A stretch of DNA of 64,000 nt from Legionella sp. (GCA_030680075.1 JAUXWR010000131.1:186001-250000), one strand, 5' to 3'. Positions 33,331 through 41,325 are shown, counted from the first letter of the stretch. Notes: a model not told the origin generated them from the sequence alone. Made by a program: numbers and translations.

Positions 33331-34094
33331 CGTTATTATCGCCTGCCAAAAAGCTGTTAAATTTCAAAAAACCTTATGCGGGTGAGACGACCATACCCCC
33401 GTTCCCAGAGAAAACTGATGCGTTAATCGCGTTAATGAAATCCATGTCAGTCTCCTCCATTGCCGAATTAATGCATTTGTCAGAGCCCCTTGCTGAGTTA
33501 AATCATCATCGTTACCAAGCTTTTTATCGTGAGCATTGCCCTCTTTCAGCGTGTTATCCGGCAGTGTTTTTATTCCAGGGAGATGTATATCAAAGCCTGA
33601 AGGCAGGCGATTGGGATAGTACTACGGTAAAATTTGCCCAATCGCATTTGGCGATTTTATCAGGGTTATATGGCTTATTAAGGCCGCTGGATTTAATCCA
33701 ACCCTATCGGTTAGAAATGGGAACGCGGCTATCTAATAATTGTGGTAAAAATTTGTATGATTTTTGGCAAACAACCATTACCAATGAGTTAAACAAGCGT
33801 TTGTTATCGCAAAAAAATCCGACGCTTATTAATCTTGCCTCTACTGAGTATTTTAGTGCTGTTGATAAGCGTTTGCTCAAAGCGCCTCTCATTACTATCC
33901 ATTTTCTTGAGCAAAAAGGTAATGAGCTTAAGGTCGTGGGAATTCATGCTAAAAAAGCCCGCGGTGCTATGGCCAATTACATAATGCTGGAGCAAATTGA
34001 GGACGTCGAAAAAATAAAACAATTTACCTTATTAAATTATCGTTATTGTGAAAAAAGCTCCGATGAGGCGAATTTTAATTTTACTCGTGCGTAA
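33324..34094 (+). CDS. YaaA (DUF328/UPF0246) family protein
   Basis: A 256-residue member of the family of E. coli YaaA, a DNA-binding peroxide-stress protein that lowers intracellular iron. Shared blocks are TLLSPAKKLLNF, RAxxxFQGDVYQSL (FLFQGDVYQSL), LSGLYGLLRPLDLIQPYRLEM, and NLASTEYFSAVD near residue 175. Here it is embedded in a biosynthetic-looking operon with a 7-nt overlap upstream, so an enzymatic or protective role in the pathway is possible. A second stress-regulated yaaA elsewhere in the genome would support specialisation of this copy. Confidence 0.88.
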   Translation: MLTLLSPAKKLLNFKKPYAGETTIPPFPEKTDALIALMKSMSVSSIAELMHLSEPLAELNHHRYQAFYREHCPLSACYPAVFLFQGDVYQSLKAGDWDSTTVKFAQSHLAILSGLYGLLRPLDLIQPYRLEMGTRLSNNCGKNLYDFWQTTITNELNKRLLSQKNPTLINLASTEYFSAVDKRLLKAPLITIHFLEQKGNELKVVGIHAKKARGAMANYIMLEQIEDVEKIKQFTLLNYRYCEKSSDEANFNFTRA

Positions 34095-34100
34095 AGACTT

Positions 34101-34799
34101 ATGAAAAAAAATAAACTACTGGCTATTGCTCCTGTTATGCCGCAAGAAACGGATATCGAATCATTGGCCGAGACCTTGTCTTTTTTTCATGAAAGATATG
34201 ATATCGATTTTATCGACCCTTTAACCCACATGAATGACAGCAATAATGACGCTTATTACCAACAGTGGAAATTAGCGCTTAATAAATACCTGCCAAATTA
34301 CGATGCTTTTGTGGGTTTTTCCTTTGGCGGCGTTATTTTACAACAATGTTTTTCATTATTTGCGTCTCTTGATAAGCCTATTATTCTATTCTCAACACCA
34401 ACCTTTGCTGATGACGCGCTAAGTGAAAAACTTGGAAGTGTAATAAGTTTATGCAAAGAAAATCAGGTAATTGAAGCGCTTACTTGCCTTTACAGGGATG
34501 TTTTTTATCCTCACCATAGGCCACTTCAATTCCCTGAAAATTTCAATCAGGAAAAAGCTAAAAAACGCCTTATTTTCGGCTTGACACGTGTGCTTGATAC
34601 CAATTCAACGCAAATAATGGCGGAGTCAACAGTCAAGCATTTGCATTTTACAGGGGAACAATCCCATCTGGTTAATGCTCAAAATATCAGTATACCCAAG
34701 CACGGGCGTTTAATTACGGTACCTGGCGCTGGCATGCGGGTATTGGAGGATAATCTTTCTTTTTGTAAAAAAATAATAGGGGAGATAATGCCCCTGTGA
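34101..34799 (+). CDS. Alpha/beta hydrolase-like protein
   Basis: A 232-residue protein with the nucleophile elbow GFSFGG (about residue 73-78: YDAFVGFSFGGVILQQ), preceded by a strand/His-free N-terminus and followed by a lid-like helical region. A late strand PIILFSTP and a C-terminal VKHLHFTGEQSHLV could carry the acid and His, although the standard catalytic order is hard to verify by eye. It probably acts as an esterase, thioesterase or acyl-transfer/release enzyme in the cluster. Its last codon overlaps the next gene start (GTGA), so the two are translationally coupled. Confidence 0.65.
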   Translation: MKKNKLLAIAPVMPQETDIESLAETLSFFHERYDIDFIDPLTHMNDSNNDAYYQQWKLALNKYLPNYDAFVGFSFGGVILQQCFSLFASLDKPIILFSTPTFADDALSEKLGSVISLCKENQVIEALTCLYRDVFYPHHRPLQFPENFNQEKAKKRLIFGLTRVLDTNSTQIMAESTVKHLHFTGEQSHLVNAQNISIPKHGRLITVPGAGMRVLEDNLSFCKKIIGEIMPL

Positions 34800-36574
34800 A
34801 ACCTGATGTCTTAAAAATAGCGGTTTTACCGGGCGACGGTATTGGCATAGATGTGACCTTGGCGACTCTTCCTGTGTTTCAAGCGTTTGATATTCCTGTG
34901 GCCCTAACGCTTGGTGATATTGGCTGGTCTTGCTGGAAAAATGAAGGCACGCCTATCCCCAGGCGTACATGGGAATTAATTGAGCAATCAGATACCGTTT
35001 TGTTAGGCGCTACTACCAGTAAACCACCGCTTGAGGCTCAGAAAGAATGGGCTTTAACGAATGAGACACAAAGCCCTTATGTTTCACCCATCATTCAATT
35101 ACGACAAAACCTCGATCTTTATGCCAATGTCAGGCCGTGTTTTAACATCAAAGGGAAGGGCGCGGATTTTGATTTTTGTGTTATTAGGGAAAATACGGAG
35201 GGCTTATACGCGGGCTTTGATTACCACCCGCTGCCTGAAGCCTTGCAAAATTTATTAGCCCAACATTCTCATTGGCAAAGCCTGGATGGAGATGAAATAA
35301 GTTGCGCATTGCGCCTGCAAAGCACGCCCGGTCTTTTACGGTTATTTCGTTTTGCATTCCAATACGCCATTAATAAAGGGATGAAAAGGGTCACATTTGC
35401 GGATAAACCGAATGTACTTCGACAAAGTGGTGAATTTGCACGTGTGGTTTTCGAGCAAATTTCACGTGAATACCCCACTATTAAAGCTGACATCTTAAAT
35501 GTGGATGCTGTCGCATTATGGCTAATAAGACGACCCGAGGAGTTTGGGGTAATTGTCGCTGAGAATATGTTCGGTGATATTTTGTCGGATGTAGGGGCGG
35601 GGGTCATGGGTGGCTTAGGGCTTGCACCGAGTGCCAATATTGGACAAAACGGTTGTTATTTTGAACCGGTTCATGGGAGTGCGCCTCGTATTGAGCAAAA
35701 TCTTGCGAACCCCAGTGCAATGTTCTTGACGACAGGCTTATTATTAGAGCATTTCGGTTTTAAAGAAGAGGCTAAAAAAATCAGGGGATCTGTCGAGGCG
35801 GTCGTTAAAGCGCGTCGATTTGTTACCTATGATCTTGGTGGAAAAGCCACTACCCAAGACATGGCGAATGCTATTATTGAGAAGTGCCTTCATCGCTCAT
35901 CGCCCATTAACGTTGTTAACCCATTACAACGATTACAAGCTTTCAGCTCGGCCGAACTATCGGATGCGCTCGATGCGATGGGGATTGAAGGCGCCTTGCT
36001 CGGGATTAAACCATTAGCCTCAGGCTTAAAACTGATAGGGCCTGCATTTACAATAAAATATTTACCCAATGAACAGAAATCCACATCATTCAAACACGCG
36101 GCTAATTATATTGACCATGTGCCCGCAGGATCAGTCATCATTATTGATAATAATGGCGCGCCCGATTGTACTGTATGGGGCGAAATTTTAACGGTAACCG
36201 CGATCCAAAAAGATATCGCAGGGACAGTCGTTTATGGTGCGGTGAGAGATGTAGCATTTATTCGTCAGGTAAAATTTCCGCTATATTGTACGGATTTTTA
36301 TATGCGTTCAGGTAAGAACCGTATTTATAAAGTCGATGAACAAGGGGTGCTGGTCATCAATGGCGTCACGATTAGGCCTGGGGATATTATTTTTGCGGAT
36401 GATAATGGTGTTTTGGTTATTCCCTTAACTATAGTCGATGAGGTTATTAATAAAGCGCAGGCTATTGAACGAACGGAAAAAAAGATTATAGAAGCCGTTA
36501 AGTCAGGTACTCCTCTGGAACAGGCACGCCGCGATTATCGTTATGATATGCCCTGGTTAAATAAAGGCTCGTAA
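34796..36574 (+). CDS. Isopropylmalate/isocitrate dehydrogenase fused to RraA-like aldolase domain
   Basis: A 592-residue two-domain protein. Residues 1 to about 365 are a beta-decarboxylating dehydrogenase: VLPGDGIGIDV, VIRENTEGLYAG, the catalytic Lys-Tyr region, ENMFGDILSDVGAGVMGGLG, and EPVHGSAPRI. Residues about 375-592 match the RraA/4-hydroxy-4-methyl-2-oxoglutarate aldolase fold: SSAELSDALDAMG, CTVWGEILTVTA, VVYGAVRDVAFIR, and PGDIIFADDNGVLVIP. The first oxidises and decarboxylates a 2-hydroxy-3-carboxy acid; the second makes or breaks an oxaloacetate/pyruvate aldol. The fusion suggests channelling of an unstable 2-oxo acid. The start is GTG at 34796 overlapping the previous stop by 4 nt. 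Confidence 0.87.
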   Translation: MKPDVLKIAVLPGDGIGIDVTLATLPVFQAFDIPVALTLGDIGWSCWKNEGTPIPRRTWELIEQSDTVLLGATTSKPPLEAQKEWALTNETQSPYVSPIIQLRQNLDLYANVRPCFNIKGKGADFDFCVIRENTEGLYAGFDYHPLPEALQNLLAQHSHWQSLDGDEISCALRLQSTPGLLRLFRFAFQYAINKGMKRVTFADKPNVLRQSGEFARVVFEQISREYPTIKADILNVDAVALWLIRRPEEFGVIVAENMFGDILSDVGAGVMGGLGLAPSANIGQNGCYFEPVHGSAPRIEQNLANPSAMFLTTGLLLEHFGFKEEAKKIRGSVEAVVKARRFVTYDLGGKATTQDMANAIIEKCLHRSSPINVVNPLQRLQAFSSAELSDALDAMGIEGALLGIKPLASGLKLIGPAFTIKYLPNEQKSTSFKHAANYIDHVPAGSVIIIDNNGAPDCTVWGEILTVTAIQKDIAGTVVYGAVRDVAFIRQVKFPLYCTDFYMRSGKNRIYKVDEQGVLVINGVTIRPGDIIFADDNGVLVIPLTIVDEVINKAQAIERTEKKIIEAVKSGTPLEQARRDYRYDMPWLNKGS

Positions 36575-36575
36575 T

Positions 36576-37433
36576 ATGCTCAATCTCGCCGATTATAAAT
36601 TCATTGATATTCATTATCATGCATCACCTGATCTCTATAAGCGGTCTTTTAATAGTATTGAGGCGGGTAAAATTTATCAGTCTTTTAATGGCGCTGTCGT
36701 TCTGAAAAGTCATTTGGGGAGCACGGGTATTCAGGCAACACTTGCCCAGGAGTTGGGTTTGCCAGTGTTGCCGTCGTTGGTTCTTAACTCTATTGCCGGT
36801 GGTATTAATTACCGGGTTATCTTACGCGCCCTTGTGGAATACCAACCCGCAATGGCTGCAAAAATGATCGTTCATTTTCCCACTATTACCGGTAGAAAAT
36901 ACACCTCAAAATTAGCAAGAGAGCTATCCAATCCTTATTTACATGAGCAAACACGGCGTAGTGAAACGCTCTTTAATGACGACTTTCAATTAAGAAAAGA
37001 AGTCATTGATATAGTAAAAATGGCAAACGACCATCCTATTGTTTTATCGACGGGTCATGCTTCCAAAGAAGAAACGTATCAATTGATTGATGTGTGCGCA
37101 AAATATAACGTACAAGCCTTATTATTAAATCAACCCGCTAATCCTTTAACTGATTTAAAAGCCCAAGAATTAAACGAAATAGCAAAAAATGAATTTGTGT
37201 GGATTGAGCAAACCCTCTTGACCTATCTGCTGGGTCATCAGGATAAAGCGGATTTTTCAACGGTTTTAACGACCCTGCCGCGTGTTATTTACAGCTCTGA
37301 TTTGGGACAAACCAGTCAAATGGATATTGCGGAATGGGTTAATTATTCCGAAACGATGTTTGCTGAACTGGGGATAAGCACAATACGTAAAGATGAATTA
37401 TGCCGTAAAAATGCGTTGACGCTATTAATGTAA
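36576..37433 (+). CDS. DUF6282 family metal-dependent hydrolase-like protein
   Basis: A 285-residue TIM-barrel protein of the amidohydrolase type. The opening FIDIHYHASPDLYKRSF matches the DUF6282 pattern DxHxHxxPD, which would bind a metal, and a mid-barrel H (IVLSTGHASKEET) plus YSSDLGQ near the end give further likely metal/catalytic positions. Its role is unknown; such proteins could hydrolyse or dehydrate a small acid or lactam. It starts 1 nt after the fusion gene and is the last gene of the cluster. It converges on the bufferin operon with only 18 nt between the stops. Confidence 0.75.
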   Translation: MLNLADYKFIDIHYHASPDLYKRSFNSIEAGKIYQSFNGAVVLKSHLGSTGIQATLAQELGLPVLPSLVLNSIAGGINYRVILRALVEYQPAMAAKMIVHFPTITGRKYTSKLARELSNPYLHEQTRRSETLFNDDFQLRKEVIDIVKMANDHPIVLSTGHASKEETYQLIDVCAKYNVQALLLNQPANPLTDLKAQELNEIAKNEFVWIEQTLLTYLLGHQDKADFSTVLTTLPRVIYSSDLGQTSQMDIAEWVNYSETMFAELGISTIRKDELCRKNALTLLM

Positions 37434-37451
37434 TGGTTGACAGCGGTTTTT

Positions 37452-38168
37452 TTAGCCCAAAACCTCTTCTAAAAATAACACTGTACTCTTCCACGAACGC
37501 AAATCTGCCTGCTCATTATAATGTAACCCCATCTCATCATCATTAGCCAATGGATTAGTAAAAGAATGAGCCGTCAAGCCGTACATATGAATTTGCCAAT
37601 CAACTTTTTTTGCCGTCATTTCCAGGGCAAATTGATTAACCTCATCAGGTTTAACCAGTGGATCATCATACCCGTGTAATACCAACACCTTACTTTTTAA
37701 AGGTTCATCAGGTGCATGCGGGGGCGCTGTGAGCAAACCATGAAAACTTACTACTCCTTTAACATCAGCACCACTTCGCGCCAGATCCAAAACACATAAA
37801 CCCCCAAAACAATAGCCTATGGCGGCGATTCGGGTTTTATCAACAAAGGGCAGGCTTGCGAGCGCGTTAAACCCTGCATTTATTCGAGTGGCAAGCCTTT
37901 CCCGGTCTTCCCTCAGAGGCGTCATTAACGCACGTCGCTCGGTATTATCACGCCCGAGCTTCGCATTTCCATACATGTCAATCGCAAAGCCCACATACCC
38001 CATCATCGCCAATTGTTTTGCTTTCTTGCAAGCCGCCATTCCACGGCCTCCCCAGTCATGAGCGACTATGACGCCAGGCATGGGTTTTTCTTGCTTATCA
38101 TCATAAGCAATGAAACCACGGCAGGTTGTATCTTCATCGTTGTAATCACTGTCTGCAGTTATTATCAT
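37452..38168 (-). CDS. Dienelactone hydrolase family protein, coupled to bufferin genes
   Basis: A 238-residue alpha/beta hydrolase of the dienelactone hydrolase family. It has GVIVAHDWGGRG, the nucleophile elbow AIGYCFGGLCVLD (Cys, as in DLH), an Asp segment VLVLHGYDDPLVKP and a final His in MYGLTAHSFTNP. The start at 38168 is chosen because its ATG overlaps the bufC stop in an ATGA, which indicates translational coupling. A DLH is not a standard part of bufferin operons that I know, so its inclusion is notable. Substrate unknown. Confidence 0.85.
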   Translation of the reverse strand: MIITADSDYNDEDTTCRGFIAYDDKQEKPMPGVIVAHDWGGRGMAACKKAKQLAMMGYVGFAIDMYGNAKLGRDNTERRALMTPLREDRERLATRINAGFNALASLPFVDKTRIAAIGYCFGGLCVLDLARSGADVKGVVSFHGLLTAPPHAPDEPLKSKVLVLHGYDDPLVKPDEVNQFALEMTAKKVDWQIHMYGLTAHSFTNPLANDDEMGLHYNEQADLRSWKSTVLFLEEVLG

Positions 38169-38941
38169 GAGGTGATGTTGGTTAAAATGCCGGATTGTAT
38201 CCATCCTTTCAGAAGGCTCGCTGCACGCATTCCAACCTCATCTGGGGCGATAAAGGTGCATAATCCTTCGCAAAGCTCTCCAAACGTCAAGCCGGCTATC
38301 ATGCCATTAATGGCCCAGGATTCTTCCGGCGCCAATCCATAAAAACGAATAATATAATCTTGCCGCCACAAAATCCATGAAGAAGATGCGGGATTTTTTT
38401 GAGGAGAGGGGGTTGTTTCTTTATTCGCTAGCGCCTCCCACAAAGAAACAACATTCCAGAAAAAATGCATTTGGTGCAAGGAGGGATGTGCAGTAAAGCG
38501 CATGTTTCCCCATGCATCAGGAGGAATAGTTGCCATTTGTTCCATTTTAAAAGGCGTAATGTCCGCTTCATCAAAAGCTTGTGTCATTTTCCATTCAAAT
38601 TCAGCTAATTCAGCAAGACAGGGGTACCGGTCTATGTAATGGGTTAATAAAAAATCGGGAAACTGGTCGCCAAACCAACGGATAGAGCGATAAGAGGATG
38701 GGTGAGCCGTGATATACTCGTGACCAATTCGGTGAAACTCCTCCTCGCCAATGTACGTTTGCAAGCAGGGATAATTACTGGCTAATGCTTCCAGTAAACG
38801 CAGGCGATAAGCATTTTGATACACGCCAAGGCGTGTCGCAATCGGGACATTTTCAGTGCCGATAATTAACCGCTCAATACCTGGCGTATCATGCATAAGG
38901 TAATGCTGAAATTTATTTTGTAAGCTTTGCAAATTACTCAT
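38165..38941 (-). CDS. bufC: DUF2063 protein (BufC/HvfC-type RiPP recognition partner)
   Basis: A 258-residue protein of the DUF2063 family, the partner that brings the precursor peptide to the DUF692 enzyme in HvfABC/BufABC systems. The N-terminus LQNKFQHYLMHDTPG followed by RLGVYQNAYRLRLLEALASNYP is the usual family pattern, and the C-terminal part contains the shared LCEGLC helix region. It overlaps the DUF692 gene by 4 nt (ATGA) at 38938-38941 and is followed by the coupled DLH gene. It acts in the cytoplasm. Confidence 0.88.
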   Translation of the reverse strand: MSNLQSLQNKFQHYLMHDTPGIERLIIGTENVPIATRLGVYQNAYRLRLLEALASNYPCLQTYIGEEEFHRIGHEYITAHPSSYRSIRWFGDQFPDFLLTHYIDRYPCLAELAEFEWKMTQAFDEADITPFKMEQMATIPPDAWGNMRFTAHPSLHQMHFFWNVVSLWEALANKETTPSPQKNPASSSWILWRQDYIIRFYGLAPEESWAINGMIAGLTFGELCEGLCTFIAPDEVGMRAASLLKGWIQSGILTNITS

Positions 38942-39798
38942 GCAGGTACTTCTTCAGTTAGAGCCTGCTTCTCAAGCATGCGCGCGCGCTCTACTTCTGC
39001 TAATAAATCCGCTAAAGGCGGCATATTGTCGTCGCGCTCAATCATCGTGGAAATTTTCCCGAGGCGCTTGATGGTTTCCTCATATAAAGACCAGACAGGC
39101 TCAATGACAGGCGCATCATGCGTATCAATAATATAATCACCCTGATTGGAATGACCGGCGAGATGAATCTGGACAACACGCTTTGCGGGCATCGCTTTAA
39201 TATAATCCAGTGCTTTAAAATGATGATTTATAGCACTTACATAAACATTGTTTACATCAAGCAGGATGAAACAATCAGCACGTTCAACGATTTCTGCAAT
39301 AAAATCCCATTCGGTCATTTCTGATTGGGCAAAAGTCAGGTAACTTGAGACATTTTCAATGGCAATTTGCCGACCTAAATACTCTTGTACTTGCTGAATA
39401 CGGGCAACAATATGCGTAATTGCCTCGCTTGTGTAGGGCAATGGCAGTAAATCATGCATATTCAGGCCATTACTGCCAGTCCAGCAGAGATGATCGGAGA
39501 TCCAGGCGGGTTCAACACGAGTGGCTAATGCTTTTAATTGCTTGAGATAATCTTTATCGAGTGCATCAGTACTGCCTATAGAAAGCGACACGCCATGCAT
39601 CACAATGGGATAATGCGCTCGAATTTTATCGAGATAATAAAGAGGCTTGCCACCTGGAATTAAATAATTTTCGCTGGTGATTTCAAACCAGTCCAGAGCG
39701 GGTTTTAGTTCTAAAATTTCTTCATAATAGTCTGGGCGTAAGCCTAGGCCGAATCCAAGGTATGCAGGTTTTTGATGTGGAGTAAGAGGAGTACTCAT
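38938..39798 (-). CDS. bufB: DUF692 multinuclear iron oxidase (MNIO), BufB-type
   Basis: A 286-residue TIM-barrel enzyme of the MNIO (DUF692) family, which uses two or three irons to convert cysteines of precursor peptides to oxazolone/thioamide or related heterocycles. Metal-ligand contexts are visible: FEITSENYL, MHGVSLSIGS, WISDHLCW, AIENVSSYLT, LLDVNNVYVS and VQIHLAGHS, with a DTHD pair following. These match MbnB/BufB/HvfB. It lies directly downstream of the Cys-rich precursor, beyond a hairpin. The ribosome site before 39798 is weak, which may keep enzyme levels below precursor levels. Confidence 0.92.
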   Translation of the reverse strand: MSTPLTPHQKPAYLGFGLGLRPDYYEEILELKPALDWFEITSENYLIPGGKPLYYLDKIRAHYPIVMHGVSLSIGSTDALDKDYLKQLKALATRVEPAWISDHLCWTGSNGLNMHDLLPLPYTSEAITHIVARIQQVQEYLGRQIAIENVSSYLTFAQSEMTEWDFIAEIVERADCFILLDVNNVYVSAINHHFKALDYIKAMPAKRVVQIHLAGHSNQGDYIIDTHDAPVIEPVWSLYEETIKRLGKISTMIERDDNMPPLADLLAEVERARMLEKQALTEEVPA

Positions 39799-39818
39799 TA
39801 AAGCGCCAAAATTTACTA

Positions 39819-39848
39819 AAAACCAGACACAATAGCGGGTCTGGTTTT
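39819..39848 (-). terminator. Hairpin between bufA and bufB (leaky terminator/attenuator candidate)
   Basis: AAAACCAGAC (39819-39828) and GTCTGGTTTT (39839-39848) are perfectly paired over 10 bp with a 10-nt loop. On the minus strand the second arm ends in GGTTTTTAG, so it has a short U-run. The position just after the precursor stop would give high precursor and low enzyme transcript. Confidence 0.7.
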
Positions 39849-39865
39849 AGATGTTACCAGATTTA

Positions 39866-40147
39866 TTATTCTGCAGCAGCAGGTGTAGTTGCTGTGCTAT
39901 CAACAGTACCACCGGCTTTAGTACAATCGTCTTGTGACAGTTGGCTCACGCCTTGTCCTTTACAAGAATTTTGACCTTTGCAAGCATTAGCAGCAGTTTT
40001 GCAGCTACCTTGACCTTTGCAAGCGTTAACGCCTTTGCACGCAACTGTTGGAGCGGCAGAAGCATCATCAGCAAATGCAGGAGCCATAGTGAACATTGCA
40101 GCGGCGCCGATAGCAAGAGCGGCACCTGTTAATTGTACTTTATTCAT
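39866..40147 (-). CDS. bufA2: Bufferin-type exported precursor peptide (BufA2-like)
   Basis: A 93-residue protein with a signal peptide (MNKVQLTGAALAIGAAAMF, cleavage at AFA near residue 26) followed by a Cys core of the KGxNxCKGQGxC type: VACKGVNACKGQGSC, KTAANACKGQNSCKGQG. A Ser/Asp/Thr/Ala-rich tail follows. It is the substrate expected for the downstream DUF692 enzyme; modified bufferins are exported and sequester copper in the periplasm. The start at 40147 has AAGGGAAT upstream and gives a proper signal peptide; a longer frame to 40252 would run into the promoter. The motif differs from DUF2282 (BufA1) and agrees with my memory of the BufA2 group. Confidence 0.87.
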   Translation of the reverse strand: MNKVQLTGAALAIGAAAMFTMAPAFADDASAAPTVACKGVNACKGQGSCKTAANACKGQNSCKGQGVSQLSQDDCTKAGGTVDSTATTPAAAE

Positions 40148-40191
40148 GAAGAAATTCCCTTTTTTGTTAACATTAGATTCATTAATGAGTA

Positions 40192-40215
40192 TTGGAATAA
40201 ATACCTTTATTCCAA
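40192..40215 (-). promoter_or_regulatory. 10-bp perfect hairpin in the bufA 5' leader
   Basis: TTGGAATAAA (40192-40201) pairs with TTTATTCCAA (40206-40215) with a TACC loop. It lies right at the predicted transcription start, so it is either a 5' stabilising stem or an operator for a repressor or activator. Confidence 0.55.
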
Positions 40216-40222
40216 CTGGACT

Positions 40223-40252
40223 AGTGTAGAGAGTATAAATTGATATTGTCAA
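40223..40252 (-). promoter_or_regulatory. Sigma-70-type promoter of the bufferin operon
   Basis: On the minus strand a perfect TTGACA (40247-40252) is followed after 18 nt by TACACT (40223-40228). Transcription would start near 40216 and give a leader of about 70 nt before the bufA start. It is the clearest promoter in the window. Confidence 0.65.
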
Positions 40253-40373
40253 GAGAGAGGGGTTGGCGAGATAACAGATTTCTCTATTTTACAAACACCT
40301 GAGAACAGAGATAGTATAAGAAGGCTTTATGATTGAAAAGGATGTTTTTTCATTATTTGATAAGGAGTTCATC

Positions 40374-40562
40374 ATGTTGGAATGGGCGCTGATATTTTTA
40401 GTTATCGCCATTGTAGCGGCAGCCTTTGGTTTTAGAGGTATTGCTTCATCGGCAACGAGTATTGCCAAGGTTTTATTCTTCCTGTTTTTGGTAATTTTCT
40501 TAATCCTCTTGATATTAAGTTTGTTTGGATACGGCACACCAACACCTGTGGCTGTTACTTAA
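40374..40562 (+). CDS. DUF1328 small membrane protein
   Basis: A 62-residue protein with two transmembrane segments ([20 protein letters not shown] and [20 protein letters not shown]) joined by [10 protein letters not shown], the DUF1328/YtjA pattern. Function unknown; often stress-associated and envelope-linked. The start at 40374 has TAAGGAG 8 nt upstream; a longer frame to 40329 adds 15 polar residues that the family lacks. It is divergent from the bufferin operon. Confidence 0.85.
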   Translation: MLEWALIFLVIAIVAAAFGFRGIASSATSIAKVLFFLFLVIFLILLILSLFGYGTPTPVAVT

Positions 40563-40573
40563 TATTTTCTATT

Positions 40574-40602
40574 GCCTTGATGATTGGAAACAACATCAAG
40601 GC
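40574..40602 (+). terminator. Terminator after DUF1328 gene
   Basis: GCCTTGATG (40574-40582) and CATCAAGGC (40594-40602) form a perfect 9-bp stem with an 11-nt loop, followed by TCTATT. It lies 12 nt after the stop. It is a moderate Rho-independent candidate. Confidence 0.6.
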
Positions 40603-40763
40603 TCTATTAACCCAACTTATGCTGTTATTGAGAAGGCCTCTGCTACTTTAAATCCTCTGTCAACCTTTGCTCCGATTCAATTGATCAAATTGGACTTTAT
40701 GCTAGTATACGCGTTCAATTTGGGTACTGTAATAATCAGAAATAATTTTTAAAAGGAATAAAT

Positions 40764-41189
40764 ATGAGGCAGCTAACAACCCTAGCCATTTTATGTTTAG
40801 GCTTCTTGTTATCAGTAAAATTAGTTGCTGCTGAACAGCCCATGAAAGACAGTATTGTCCGTATACCTCTTTTAACCGCTCATTTAACGCACGAAAAACT
40901 TGTTGATCGAATGGAGATTAAAAAAATCAATTTTTCACCATCTCAGCAAACAGGGTTACATCTGCATCCATGTCCTGTGGTTGGCTATATTGCAAAGGGC
41001 TCAATTTATTTCCAAGTAGAGGGTAAGAAGGCTAAAATCTTACATGAAGGAGATGCTTTTTTTGAACCAGCAAATGTTAAAATCCTACATTTTGATAATC
41101 TTTCGAAAAGAGATGGTTCAAGCTTCATCGCATTTTATTTGCTTGGAAAAACAGATAAAGACCTTATCAAACTGCTTGAAAAACAATAA
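40764..41189 (+). CDS. Exported cupin-domain protein
   Basis: A 141-residue protein with a signal peptide (MRQLTTLAILCLGFLLSVKLVAA) and a single small beta-barrel cupin. Metal-binding positions of motif 1 appear as GLHLHPCPVVGYIAKGSI, and motif 2 as FFEPANVKILHFDN, where H at the end matches the usual cupin pattern. Periplasmic cupins of this size include regulators or dioxygenase-like proteins of unknown function. AAAGGAATA precedes the ATG. It is monocistronic. Confidence 0.75.
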   Translation: MRQLTTLAILCLGFLLSVKLVAAEQPMKDSIVRIPLLTAHLTHEKLVDRMEIKKINFSPSQQTGLHLHPCPVVGYIAKGSIYFQVEGKKAKILHEGDAFFEPANVKILHFDNLSKRDGSSFIAFYLLGKTDKDLIKLLEKQ

Positions 41190-41261
41190 AAATTAAGGTT
41201 ATTTTTGTCCTTGTTGATGAGATTTGATAACTTTTTACCAGGATCGAGGGCGCTTCTTCTC

Positions 41262-41325
41262 TGTCGTCCCGGAATTTAGAGAGACTTGAGCGCACGAGTT
41301 TAGTTTCTCTTAATGTCCGGGATCT
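41262..41325 (-). repeat. GGATCCCGGACATTAA repeat, copy 3 (inverted)
   Basis: It begins TGTCGTCCCGGAATTTAG and ends AATGTCCGGGATC, same family as copies at 19.6-19.8 kb. The centre differs (GAGCGCACGAG). Confidence 0.75.

Noticed and set aside
40525..40752. A 75-residue frame after the DUF1328 gene
   Set aside because: It overlaps the DUF1328 3' end and its terminator hairpin, with no ribosome site or recognisable features.
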